This document shows positions 34,601 through 42,602 of a stretch of 64,000 nucleotides of DNA, in pieces. Position 1 is the first letter of the stretch. Every line of letters begins with the position of its first letter. Source of the DNA: Modestobacter italicus (GTDB taxonomy: Bacteria; Actinomycetota; Actinomycetes; Mycobacteriales; Geodermatophilaceae); NCBI RefSeq assembly GCF_000306785.1, contig NC_017955.1, forward strand, positions 3,472,001-3,536,000, given 5' to 3'. The notes under the pieces were generated by a model. The model worked only from the letters and a program-made list of their open reading frames with translations, made no database searches and had not been told where the DNA came from. The translations under genes were made by a program, and so were the position numbers.

Positions 34601-35274
34601 CGCTCCCCCGCCGCGGCCGGGGGCGCCGGGACAACGGCCTGGACGCCGCCCTCTGGTCACCCGTCCGGGACGTCGACCCCCGGGTCGGTGAGCACCTGCT
34701 CGACGTCCTGCTGGACGCGGGGATCGCCGCCTACCTGGAGCCGGCCACCGACGTCGAGCCGTACACCCGCACCGTGTCGCTGCCCAGCCCGCCCTCGGAC
34801 CGGCTGTTCGTCGACCGCGCCCGCCGGGTGGAGGCCAGCTCGCTGGTCGACCGGCACGCCGAGCCGCGGCCGGCCGGCCCGCCGGCCCGCGAGGAGCGCC
34901 CGGACCTCGACGCCGACGCGGAGTTCGCCCGGATCGTGGCCGCCTTCGAGGCCGAGCACGGCCGCACCGCGGTCTCCGACGAGCCGCGCGACGACCCGCC
35001 GCCGCCCCCCGCGGAGCCGGCCGTGCTGGACGCGCCGGAGGAGCACTACGAGCCGCCGCCGCCCCCGCCGCTGCCGGTCCTCGCCCCCGCCTCGCTGTAC
35101 GCGCTGGTGCTCATCGTCGTCGGCGTCGTCCTGATCGTCGCGCCCGGCAGGGTGGGGCTGTCGCTGGACGTCGGCCTGGTGCTGGGCGTCGCCGCGGTCG
35201 CCGGCGGGGTGGCGGTCCTGGTCTCCCGGATGCGCGACCGCTCCGACGACGGCGACGACGGCGCCGTCGTCTAG
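34597..35274 (+). CDS. hypothetical membrane protein with Pro-rich linker
   Basis: About 225 residues. A soluble N-terminal part (WSPVRDVDPRVGEHLLDVLLDAGI) looks like a small conserved actinobacterial domain. An acidic, proline-rich linker with runs of six or so prolines follows near residues 130-165. Two transmembrane helices and a short charged tail end the protein. The function is unknown. GTG 34597 overlaps the stop of a 28-codon leader frame. It is followed by the LOR/SDH gene, which has its own promoter. Confidence 0.65.
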   Translation: MTLPRRGRGRRDNGLDAALWSPVRDVDPRVGEHLLDVLLDAGIAAYLEPATDVEPYTRTVSLPSPPSDRLFVDRARRVEASSLVDRHAEPRPAGPPAREERPDLDADAEFARIVAAFEAEHGRTAVSDEPRDDPPPPPAEPAVLDAPEEHYEPPPPPPLPVLAPASLYALVLIVVGVVLIVAPGRVGLSLDVGLVLGVAAVAGGVAVLVSRMRDRSDDGDDGAVV

Positions 35275-35285
35275 CGGAGGGCCGC

Positions 35286-35291
35286 TAGCCT
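35286..35291 (+). promoter_or_regulatory. -10 element TAGCCT of the LOR/SDH gene
   Basis: TAGCCT is followed by seven bases and ATG 35299, fitting a leaderless start. An AGG adjoining the ATG is too close to serve as a normal ribosome binding site. Confidence 0.5.
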
Positions 35292-35298
35292 CCGCAGG

Positions 35299-36528
35299 AT
35301 GAGCTCTGCGCCACACTCCGCCGTCGTCACGCTGACCGGTCACCTGATGGACACCGGCATCCTGGCCCGGGTGCTGGACGACGTCCTGGAGTACGGCGGG
35401 GACTACCGGATCGACAGCCTGGAGCTCGGCCGCCAGCACGGGGACGAGTCGCGGGCGCTGGTCGAGGTCAGCGCCGGGGACACCGAGCTGCTGGACCGGA
35501 TCCTGATGCGCGTCCAGGTGCACGGCGCGAACGCCGTCGATCCCGGGACGGCGACCACCCGGCCCGCGCCCGCCGACGGCGTGTTCCCCGAGGACTTCTA
35601 CTCGACCACCAACCTGGAGACCCTGGTCCGGCTGGACCGGGACTGGCTGCGGGTCGAGCACCCGGAGATGGACTGCGGTCTGGTGGTGTCCGACGGGTCG
35701 GTCGTCCGCACTGTCCCGGTCAGCGACGTGCGGGCCGGCGACGCGGTGGTCTGCGGCGCCCACGGAGTCCGGGTGGAGCTGCCGCCGCAGGCACCGCGCG
35801 GCGAGGAGGACGACTTCGGCTTCATGTCCTCGACCGTGAGCAGCGAGAAGCCGCAGGCGCTGCTGGTCCGGCAGATCGCCGAGCGGATGCGCGAGGTCAA
35901 GGCCGCGGGCCGGCGGGTGCTGTGGGTCGGCGGCCCGGCGGTGGTGCACACCGGCGCGGCGCCGGCGATGGTCCGGCTGGTGGAGGCCGGCTACGTCGAC
36001 GTCCTGTTCGCCGGGAACGCGCTGGCCACCCACGACATCGAGTCCGCCCTGTTCGGCACGTCGCTGGGCGTGGACCTGGCCAAGGGCTCCGGGGTGCCGC
36101 ACGGCCACGAGCACCACATCCGGGCGATCAACACCGTCCGGGCGGCCGGGTCGATCGCCGCGGCGGTGGACTCCGGCGTCCTCACCGGCGGGGTGATGCA
36201 CGCGCTGGTGCGGGCGGGCAAGCCGTTCGTGCTGGTCGGCTCGGTGCGCGACGACGGCCCGCTGCCCGACGTGATCACCGACGTCATCGACGGCCAGCGG
36301 GCGATGCGCGCCGAGCTGCACGACGTCGGCTTCGCGATCATGGTCGCCACGATGCTGCACTCCATCGCCACCGGGAACCTGCTGCCGGCGTCGATCCCGC
36401 TGGTCTGCGTGGACATCAACCCGGCCACGGTCACCAAGCTCGCCGACCGCGGCAGCGCCCAGGCGATGGGCATCGTCACCGACATCGGGCTGTTCCTCGA
36501 GCAGCTCGCCCGCGAGCTGGCTCCCTAG
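35299..36528 (+). CDS. TIGR00300 / LOR-SDH domain protein (ornithine cyclodeaminase-like)
   Basis: 409-residue stand-alone LOR/SDH-type protein, the family named for the conserved domain of lysine-oxoglutarate reductase/saccharopine dehydrogenase proteins. Archaeal and cyanobacterial relatives have ornithine cyclodeaminase activity (ornithine to proline plus ammonia). The N-terminal subdomain (VTLTGHLMDTGIL) is followed by PEDFYSTTN, a Rossmann-like centre (WVGGPAVVHTGAAPA) and GVPHGHEHHIRAIN. A role in arginine/proline metabolism is inference. Its TAG stop shares the palindrome CTAG with the convergent glucokinase stop. Confidence 0.75.
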   Translation: MSSAPHSAVVTLTGHLMDTGILARVLDDVLEYGGDYRIDSLELGRQHGDESRALVEVSAGDTELLDRILMRVQVHGANAVDPGTATTRPAPADGVFPEDFYSTTNLETLVRLDRDWLRVEHPEMDCGLVVSDGSVVRTVPVSDVRAGDAVVCGAHGVRVELPPQAPRGEEDDFGFMSSTVSSEKPQALLVRQIAERMREVKAAGRRVLWVGGPAVVHTGAAPAMVRLVEAGYVDVLFAGNALATHDIESALFGTSLGVDLAKGSGVPHGHEHHIRAINTVRAAGSIAAAVDSGVLTGGVMHALVRAGKPFVLVGSVRDDGPLPDVITDVIDGQRAMRAELHDVGFAIMVATMLHSIATGNLLPASIPLVCVDINPATVTKLADRGSAQAMGIVTDIGLFLEQLARELAP

Positions 36529-37526
36529 CCCACGCCGTCGCAGACGGCCTGGCGGGCGAGGTCGGCCGCGCCGACCAGCCCGGCCTGGGCGCCCAGCTCG
36601 GCGACGACCACCCGCGGGCCGGGGCGGAACCCGCGGCCGGGCAGCGCCCGCTCGAGCCGGTCGCGCGCCGGCGCCAGGATCGTCTCGCCCAGCACGCTCA
36701 CGCCGCCACCGATGACCACGACGTCGGGGTCCAGGATCGCCGCCATGTCCGCGATGCCCTGACCCAGCCAGGTGCCGACCTCGCAGAGCAGCTCGACGGC
36801 CAGCGGGTCGCCGTCGGCCGCCGCCTGGGCGACCACCTCGCCGGTGATCCGGGCGGCGTCCCCGCCCACCCGGTCCAGCAGGTCGGCCGCGGCCGCCGGC
36901 GAGCTCTGGGCGACCTCGCGGGCGGTGTGCCCGAGGGCGTTGCCGCTGGCGTACTGCTCCCAGCAGCCGCGGTTCCCGCAGGCGCAGAGCCGGCCGTCGG
37001 GGACCACGCGCATGTGGCCCCACTCGCCCGCGACGCCGTGCGCACCGCGCTGCAGCCGGCCGTCGATGACGATGCCGCCACCGATCCCGGTGCCCAGCGT
37101 GATCATCAGCATCAGGCTGCTGCCCCGGGCGGCGCCGTAGCGGTACTCCGCCCAGGCGGCGGCGTCGGCGTCGTTGCCCACCCAGAGCGGGCGCTGCAGC
37201 CGGTCGGCGAGGTCCTTGCGCAGCGACTGGTTCCGCCAGGCCAGGTGCGGGCTGAACAGCACGGTGTCGCCGGTGCGGTCGAACCAGCCGGCCGCGCCGA
37301 CGCCGACGCCGACCAGCGGCCCGTCGTGCCGCTCGGCCAGCTCGTCGACGACCGCGGCGATGGCGTCCTCGGTGGCGCTGACCGACTTCCCGGGGGTGGC
37401 CCGGCGGGCGGTGTCGGTGATGGTGCCGTCCGGGGCGACGACGCCGCCGGCGACCTTGGTGCCGCCGATGTCGATGCCGATGGCGGGCAGCTGGGCGACG
37501 TCCGGGGCGGGCGGGGTGGCGGTCAC
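36525..37526 (-). CDS. ROK-family glucokinase
   Basis: 333-residue sugar kinase phosphorylating glucose. The phosphate motif is IGIDIGGTKVAGG near residue 16. GNDADAAAWAEY contains the catalytic Asp, and EWGHM plus the zinc site CACGNRGCWEQYASG near 185 are typical ROK features. It is last in an operon (SRPBCC, ArsA-like, 122-residue unknown, glucokinase) joined by overlapping codons. GTG 37526 overlaps the preceding stop. Confidence 0.88.
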   Translation of the reverse strand: MTATPPAPDVAQLPAIGIDIGGTKVAGGVVAPDGTITDTARRATPGKSVSATEDAIAAVVDELAERHDGPLVGVGVGAAGWFDRTGDTVLFSPHLAWRNQSLRKDLADRLQRPLWVGNDADAAAWAEYRYGAARGSSLMLMITLGTGIGGGIVIDGRLQRGAHGVAGEWGHMRVVPDGRLCACGNRGCWEQYASGNALGHTAREVAQSSPAAAADLLDRVGGDAARITGEVVAQAAADGDPLAVELLCEVGTWLGQGIADMAAILDPDVVVIGGGVSVLGETILAPARDRLERALPGRGFRPGPRVVVAELGAQAGLVGAADLARQAVCDGVG

Positions 37527-37891
37527 GCGACGTCGATCCGCTGGACGGTGGGCGCGGGGGCCGGGTGCGGCACGGTCTCCTCCGGAGGAGCGGTGGGGTC
37601 GGGAGCGGGGGCGGCGGCCCCGCCGTCGGTGGTCGGGCGGGCGGTGCTGCGCAGCGCCGTCGCGGCGCTGGTCAGCACGTCGGCCAGCGCCTCCAGCAGG
37701 TCCGGCCGGTGCCCGCGGAGCGCGGCCAGCCCGGCGCACAGCGGGCAGGACCGGCACTCGGCGGCACGCTCGGCCGCGCCGGTGGACCCGCCGAGGAGGT
37801 CGGAGAAGCCGGCCCCTCCTGCGTGCTCGGCGGCCAGACCGGCGGCGAACCGGCGGGCCTGCTCGACCCAGTCCGGGCCGGGTGTCGTCAT
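37523..37891 (-). CDS. conserved small protein with a CxxC motif
   Basis: 122-residue protein, not recognised by name. WVEQARRFAAGLAAEH opens a helical N-terminal half, and CRSCPLC near residue 46 looks like a metal- or redox-capable knuckle. The C-terminal 40 residues are Pro/Ala-rich and low complexity. It sits between the ArsA-like ATPase and glucokinase with overlapping codons on both sides, in the position of Rv2183c in the mycobacterial order. Confidence 0.7.
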   Translation of the reverse strand: MTTPGPDWVEQARRFAAGLAAEHAGGAGFSDLLGGSTGAAERAAECRSCPLCAGLAALRGHRPDLLEALADVLTSAATALRSTARPTTDGGAAAPAPDPTAPPEETVPHPAPAPTVQRIDVA

Positions 37892-39033
37892 CGTCGGCTC
37901 TCCTGGGCGTCGAGCAGGCCGGCCGGCCACTGGGCCGGGTCGGGGGTGAACTGCACCTCGAGCGTCGCGGCGGCCGTGCCGGGGTCGGTCAGCGCGCCCC
38001 CGGCGACGGTGCAGCGGCGGAGCAGCGCGTCCAGCGGCAGCGAGCGGCGCACCCCGGCGGCGGTGACCACCAGGTCGTCGTCCCAGCGGGTGAGCTCGAC
38101 CTGGCCGCGGCGGACGAAGGGCAGCGGGACGTCGAGCGCCCACCCGGCGCCGGTCCGCCGCGGGGCCGGCGGGGTCACCGGCGGGACGACGACGTCGGGG
38201 ACGGCGGCGTCCAGCTGGCGCAGGTCGGGCACCGACGTCGGCGCCAGGGCCCGCTCGGCCACCTCGCGCACCGGGCCGGTGAGCTCCCGGACCCGGCGCA
38301 CCGACTCCTCCTGCACGGCCGCGCGCTGCGCCCACCACTCCCCCGTCCCGGCCGGGAGCACCCGGGAGACGGTGACCGAGGCGATCCGCTGGCCGAGGAC
38401 GCCCAGCACGGTGGCGGTCTCCTGCACGGTCGCCGCGGCGTCCGCGGCGGGCGGGACGACGAGGTGGACGGCGGTCGCGGCCGGGTCGGTGAGCGGCGCG
38501 GCGTCCAGCAGCTCCTCCACGCCGGCGGCACCGGCGAGCAGCCCGGCGGCCACCCCCGGGCGGCCCGGCGTGGCGGCGGCGCGCAGCGTCGCGAGCACCC
38601 GCAGCCGGGTGGGCGCGGCCTGCGCGAGCCACCAGCGCAGCGCACCGGGCAGCGCGAGCAGGGCGGTGGCGGCCGGCGCGGGGCCGGCGTCCAGCACCAC
38701 GACGTCGACGTCCCCGCTGCGGGCGTGCCCGGCCAGCGCGGCCAGCAGTGCGAACTCCGCCACCCCGGGAACCGGGACGACGGAGGTCGCCGGCGGCACG
38801 GTCAGCACCGGCACCACCCCGGCCAGGTCGGCTGCGTGCCGGGCCCAGAGCTGCTCGAGCGCCGGCTGGGCACCGACGACGTCCACCCGCACGGCGTCGC
38901 CGAGGTCGACGCGCGGCGGGTGCGGGGTGAGCAGCACGCAGCGGGCGCCGTCGGCGGCGAGCCGCAGCGCCGTGGCGGCGGCCACCGTCGAGCTGCCGGC
39001 GCCGCCGGGCCCGGTGACGAGGAGGATCTGCAC
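37888..39033 (-). CDS. ArsA/anion-transporting ATPase-like protein with an altered P-loop
   Basis: 381-residue member of the ArsA/Get3-like group (compare Rv2184c). The N-terminal LLVTGPGGAGSSTVAAAT occupies the place of the deviant Walker A (normally KGGVGKTT), but neither lysine is present, so ATP hydrolysis is doubtful. VVVLDAGPAPA is the switch-like Asp segment. The C-terminal 70 residues (LDVPLPFVRRGQVELTRWDDDLVV) form a typical small beta domain. The target is unknown. The gene follows an SRPBCC lipid-binding-like gene by five bases, and the pair is conserved in actinobacteria. Confidence 0.75.
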   Translation of the reverse strand: MQILLVTGPGGAGSSTVAAATALRLAADGARCVLLTPHPPRVDLGDAVRVDVVGAQPALEQLWARHAADLAGVVPVLTVPPATSVVPVPGVAEFALLAALAGHARSGDVDVVVLDAGPAPAATALLALPGALRWWLAQAAPTRLRVLATLRAAATPGRPGVAAGLLAGAAGVEELLDAAPLTDPAATAVHLVVPPAADAAATVQETATVLGVLGQRIASVTVSRVLPAGTGEWWAQRAAVQEESVRRVRELTGPVREVAERALAPTSVPDLRQLDAAVPDVVVPPVTPPAPRRTGAGWALDVPLPFVRRGQVELTRWDDDLVVTAAGVRRSLPLDALLRRCTVAGGALTDPGTAAATLEVQFTPDPAQWPAGLLDAQESRR

Positions 39034-39038
39034 GCGGC

Positions 39039-39470
39039 TCAGGCCTCGACGCGCTTCTTGAGCTCCTTGAGCGCGGTGTCGAGGATGACCTTCTCCGCCT
39101 TGCGCTTGATGAGCCCGAGCATGGGGATCGTCAGGTCGATGGCGATCGTGTAGGTGACCGTGGTGGCGCCGGCGGACTCGGTGAGCACGTAGGAGCCGTC
39201 CTGCTTCTTCTGCATCTGGCCGCGGACCAGCGTCCAGTCGACGCGGCGGTCGCCGTCCCAGGTGTAGTCCAGCTCGTAGTCGTCCTTGACCGCGCCGGCG
39301 TCGAGCACGAAGTGCACCCGGCGGGCCCGCCCGTCGGGTCCGGTCTCGAGCACCTCGACCTGCTTGGCCGCCGAGACCCAGGTGGGGTAGGCGGGGAAGT
39401 CGGCGATGACGGCCATGACCGCGGCCGCGGGCGCGTCGACGACGATCGACTGGGTGGACTGGTCGGCCAT
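39039..39470 (-). CDS. SRPBCC-family protein (START-like fold)
   Basis: 143-residue protein of the polyketide cyclase/START superfamily, matching Rv2185c. VDAPAAAVMAVIADFPAYPTW opens the helix-grip fold, and a long C-terminal helix (IKRKAEKVILDTALKELKKRVE) closes it. The fold binds hydrophobic ligands, but the ligand is unknown. It heads a four-gene operon. ATG 39470 follows a TACCCT -10 box by seven bases. Confidence 0.87.
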   Translation of the reverse strand: MADQSTQSIVVDAPAAAVMAVIADFPAYPTWVSAAKQVEVLETGPDGRARRVHFVLDAGAVKDDYELDYTWDGDRRVDWTLVRGQMQKKQDGSYVLTESAGATTVTYTIAIDLTIPMLGLIKRKAEKVILDTALKELKKRVEA

Positions 39471-39477
39471 GGGCGGG

Positions 39478-39483
39478 AGGGTA
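39478..39483 (-). promoter_or_regulatory. -10 element TACCCT of the SRPBCC operon
   Basis: On the minus strand TACCCT is followed by seven bases and ATG 39470. No Shine-Dalgarno sequence is seen. The rest of 39484-39646 contains no gene. Confidence 0.5.
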
Positions 39484-39646
39484 GTCGCTGCCCCCGCCCG
39501 CCCCGGGCCGACCGTGGGGCCGGCTGTCCCCCTCGGGTGGGCGCTGGCCTGCTGCGCAGGAGCCCGGGCGCGCTAGATTGGCGGACCGACCCCCGTCCGG
39601 GCCGGAGGCGACGGCGCCTCGGGCAGGGCGCGCAGAGAGGACCGGC

Positions 39647-41440
39647 GTGCGCGAGCTGAGCGTTCCCCCCACCGCCACCGTGGGGCCCGACGACGCCCTG
39701 ACGGACATGGTCGCGGCCAACGCGGCCGAGCACCCCGACGCGGTCGGCCTGCGCGTCCAGCGCGGCGGGCACTGGGAGGACGTCACCTACGCCGCGTTCG
39801 CCCGGCAGGTGGCCGGCGTCGCCAAGGGGCTCGTCGCCGCCGGCGTGCAGCCCGGCGACCGGGTCGGCCTGCTGGCCAAGACGCGGTACGAGTGGACCGT
39901 CCTGGACTTCGCCATCTGGACCGCCGGCGCCGTTGTCGTCCCGGTGTACGAGACCTCCAGCGCCGACCAGATCGCCTGGATCCTGTCCGACTCCGGCGCC
40001 CGGGCGCTGGTCGTCGAGACCGCCGAGCACGCCGCCGCCGTCGACTCGGTGCGCGCCGAGGCACCGGAGCTGGGGTCGGTGTGGGTCATCGAGGACGGCG
40101 CGCTGGACACCCTCACCGCCGCGGGCGCCGACGTGCCCGACGGCGAGCTGACCGCCCGGCGGGCGACGCTGACCTCGGCGAGCCTGGCGACGCTGATCTA
40201 CACCAGCGGGACGACGGGCCGGCCCAAGGGCTGCGAGCTCACCCACGCCAACTTCTTGTTCGAGATCCGCAACGGCATCAGCCTGCTGCGCGACCACCTG
40301 AACGCCGACGCCTCGCTGCTGCTGTTCATCCCGCTGGCGCACGTGCTCGCGCGCGTGCTGGAGATCGGCGCGATGCAGAACCGGGTCGTGCTCGGGCACA
40401 CCCCCGACGTCAAGGACCTGCTCGGCGACCTCGGCCGCTTCCAGCCCACCTTCCTGCTCGCGGTCCCCCGGGTGTTCGAGAAGGTCTACAACAGCGCGAA
40501 GGCCTCCGCCGACGAGAGCGGCCGGGGGCGCATCTTCGACCGGGCGGCTCAGGTCGCCGTCGACTGGTCCCGCGCGCAGGACACCGGTGGTCCGGGTCTG
40601 CTGCTGCGCGCCCAGCACGCCCTGTTCGACCGGCTCGTCTACGGCAAGCTGCGGGCCGCGATCGGTGGCCGCTGCGAGGGCGCCATCTCCGGGGGCGCGC
40701 CGCTGGGCGAGCGGCTGGGCCACTTCTTCCGCGGCATCGGGGTCACCGTGTTCGAGGGCTACGGGCTGACCGAGACCACCGCCGCCGCCGCGGTCAACCA
40801 CGACGCGGCCATCCGGATCGGCACGGTCGGCCGGCCGCTGCCCGGCGTGGACGCCGCGATCGCCGACGACGGCGAGGTGCTGCTCCGCGGCGGGGTGGTG
40901 ATGCGCGGCTACTGGCGGAACGAGGAGGCCACCCGCGAGGCGATCGACGCCGAGCGCTGGTTCCACACCGGCGACATCGGTGAGCTCGACGCCCAGGGCT
41001 TCCTGCGGATCACCGGCCGCAAGAAGGAGATCCTGGTGACCGCCGGCGGCAAGAACGTCGCCCCCGCGGTGCTGGAGGACCGGCTGCGCGCCCACCGGCT
41101 GGTCAGCCAGTGCATCGTCGTCGGCGACCAGCGGCCGTTCATCGCCGCGCTGGTGACCCTCGACGTCGAGGCGCTGCCGGCCTGGCTGAAGAGCACCGGC
41201 AAGGACGAGTCGCTCACCCCCGAGCAGCTCCGCGACGACCCGGAGCTGCGCGCCGAGCTCGACGCCGCCGTCGCCGAGGCGAACAAGGCGGTCTCGCACG
41301 CCGAGGCGATCAAGAAGTACCGCGTGCTGAGCGTCGACTTCACCGAGGAGAACGGCACCCTGACGCCGAGCCTCAAGCTCAAGCGCGGTGTGGTCATGAA
41401 GGAGTTCGGCGACGAGGTCGAGGCCCTCTACGCCCGCTGA
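39647..41440 (+). CDS. long-chain fatty acid-CoA ligase (FadD15 type)
   Basis: 597-residue adenylate-forming enzyme activating fatty acids as acyl-CoA. The P-loop TLIYTSGTTGRPKGC lies near residue 183, the motif EGYGLTETTAA near 370, YWRNEEATREAI and FHTGDIGELD near 440, and the C-terminal lysine region RKKEILVTAGGKNVAP. GTG 39647 is supported by AGAGAGG six bases upstream. A TAGATT hexamer at 39574-39579 may be the -10 box of a leadered transcript. The order acyl-CoA ligase then pimB matches Rv2187-Rv2188c. Confidence 0.92.
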   Translation: MRELSVPPTATVGPDDALTDMVAANAAEHPDAVGLRVQRGGHWEDVTYAAFARQVAGVAKGLVAAGVQPGDRVGLLAKTRYEWTVLDFAIWTAGAVVVPVYETSSADQIAWILSDSGARALVVETAEHAAAVDSVRAEAPELGSVWVIEDGALDTLTAAGADVPDGELTARRATLTSASLATLIYTSGTTGRPKGCELTHANFLFEIRNGISLLRDHLNADASLLLFIPLAHVLARVLEIGAMQNRVVLGHTPDVKDLLGDLGRFQPTFLLAVPRVFEKVYNSAKASADESGRGRIFDRAAQVAVDWSRAQDTGGPGLLLRAQHALFDRLVYGKLRAAIGGRCEGAISGGAPLGERLGHFFRGIGVTVFEGYGLTETTAAAAVNHDAAIRIGTVGRPLPGVDAAIADDGEVLLRGGVVMRGYWRNEEATREAIDAERWFHTGDIGELDAQGFLRITGRKKEILVTAGGKNVAPAVLEDRLRAHRLVSQCIVVGDQRPFIAALVTLDVEALPAWLKSTGKDESLTPEQLRDDPELRAELDAAVAEANKAVSHAEAIKKYRVLSVDFTEENGTLTPSLKLKRGVVMKEFGDEVEALYAR

Positions 41441-41484
41441 GTGGAGTCCCAGCGCATCACTTCCGAGCGCTGGGACTCCGCTAG
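41438..41484. terminator. bidirectional hairpin containing both stop codons (GAGTGGAGT family)
   Basis: GGAGTCCCAGCGC (41443-41455) pairs with GCGCTGGGACTCC (41467-41479) around an 11-nt loop. The ligase TGA and the glycosyltransferase TAG lie at its ends. The outer sequence TGAGTGGAGT repeats that at 32494. Confidence 0.8.
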
Positions 41485-42602
41485 GGCTCGAGCAGGGCGG
41501 CGAAGGTCTGACCGATCGTCGTCCAGGACCAGCGCTGCTCGACCCACCCGCGGCCCGCGGCGCCCATCGCCCGGGCCCGGGCCGGGTCGTCGAGCAGGTC
41601 GGCCAGCACCGAGGCGACGGCGGAGGGTGACCGCGGGTCGACCACGTGCCCGGTGACCCCCTCCAGGACCGTCTCCGGGGCGCCGCCGGAGGTGCCGGCG
41701 ACGACCGGCAGCCCGCAGGCGGCCGCCTCGAGGAACACCATGCCGAGGCCCTCGACGTCCAGCCCCGCCCGGCGGGTGCGGCAGGGCATGGCGAACACGT
41801 CCCCGGCCGCGTAGTGCTCGGGCAGCCGCTCGGGCGCCACTCCCCCGGTGAGGACGACGGAGTGCCCGAGCCCCCGGGCCCGGACCTCCTTCCGCAGGGC
41901 GGCCTCCGACGGGCCGCCGCCGACCAGCAGCAGCCGGGCCCGCGGGTGCCGGGCGAGGACCTGCGACCAGCCGCGGACCAGGGTGTCCTGCCCCTTGCGC
42001 GGCACCAGCCGGGAGACGCAGACGACGACCGGCGCGTCCCCGAGGCCGTAGCGCTCGCGCACCGGGCCGCCGTCGGCGGCGGGGCTGAACCGGTCGACGT
42101 CCACGCCCGGGGACAGCTGCACCAGCTCGGTCCGGCCGGCGAGGGCCGGCGCGAGCCGGCTGTGCGTGTACCGGCTGATGTAGGTCAGCACGTCGAGCCC
42201 CCCGGCGATGCGCTGCATCGCCTGCCGCGCGCCGGGGAGGGCGACCCAGCCGGTCTCGTGCCCGTGGGTGGCGCCCACGAGCCGTGCCACGCCGGCCCGG
42301 CGCAGGCCGGGCGCGAGTGCCCCGAGCGGCGCCGCGGCGCCGAAGAAGGCGGTCCGGCAGCCGTGCTCGCGGGCCAGCCGGGCGGCGGTGCGGGCGGTCG
42401 CGCGGGTCGGCAGCAGCATCCCGGTGGGGGCGCGGACCACCTCGTAGGGCAGCGCGGCGTCGTGCTCGCGGGCGCCCGGGTGGTCCGAGGCGAGCACCAC
42501 CAGCGACCCGGCCGGCCGGGTCGCCAGCAGCGCCGCGACGAAGGTCTGGATGCCCCCCTGCCGGGGCGGGAAGTCGTTGGTGACGACCAGCGTGCGGCTC
42601 AC
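41481..42602 (-). CDS. pimB: GT4 glycosyltransferase (PimB-type mannosyltransferase)
   Basis: 373-residue GT-B enzyme. The N-terminal NDFPPRQGGIQTFV is the acceptor-side glycine loop. THGHETGW and SPGVDVDRFSP follow, then the donor domain with VSRLVPRKGQDTLVR, and EGLGMVFLEAAACGLPVVAG, the GT4 E-x7-E region. By order it matches Rv2188c, the phosphatidylinositol mannoside mannosyltransferase acting at the inner membrane face. That function is inferred from family and position. GTG 42602 overlaps the M48 protease stop. Confidence 0.85.
   Translation of the reverse strand: MSRTLVVTNDFPPRQGGIQTFVAALLATRPAGSLVVLASDHPGAREHDAALPYEVVRAPTGMLLPTRATARTAARLAREHGCRTAFFGAAAPLGALAPGLRRAGVARLVGATHGHETGWVALPGARQAMQRIAGGLDVLTYISRYTHSRLAPALAGRTELVQLSPGVDVDRFSPAADGGPVRERYGLGDAPVVVCVSRLVPRKGQDTLVRGWSQVLARHPRARLLLVGGGPSEAALRKEVRARGLGHSVVLTGGVAPERLPEHYAAGDVFAMPCRTRRAGLDVEGLGMVFLEAAACGLPVVAGTSGGAPETVLEGVTGHVVDPRSPSAVASVLADLLDDPARARAMGAAGRGWVEQRWSWTTIGQTFAALLEP

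Noticed and set aside
38760-38930. Proline/arginine-rich small plus-strand frames in the ArsA-like gene region
   Set aside because: They lie antisense to the ArsA-like coding sequence, with no ribosome binding site or motif.
39574-39579. TAGATT considered as a leaderless -10 box of the acyl-CoA ligase
   Set aside because: It is 67 bp before the supported GTG start, which has its own AGAGAGG site, so at best it drives a leadered transcript.
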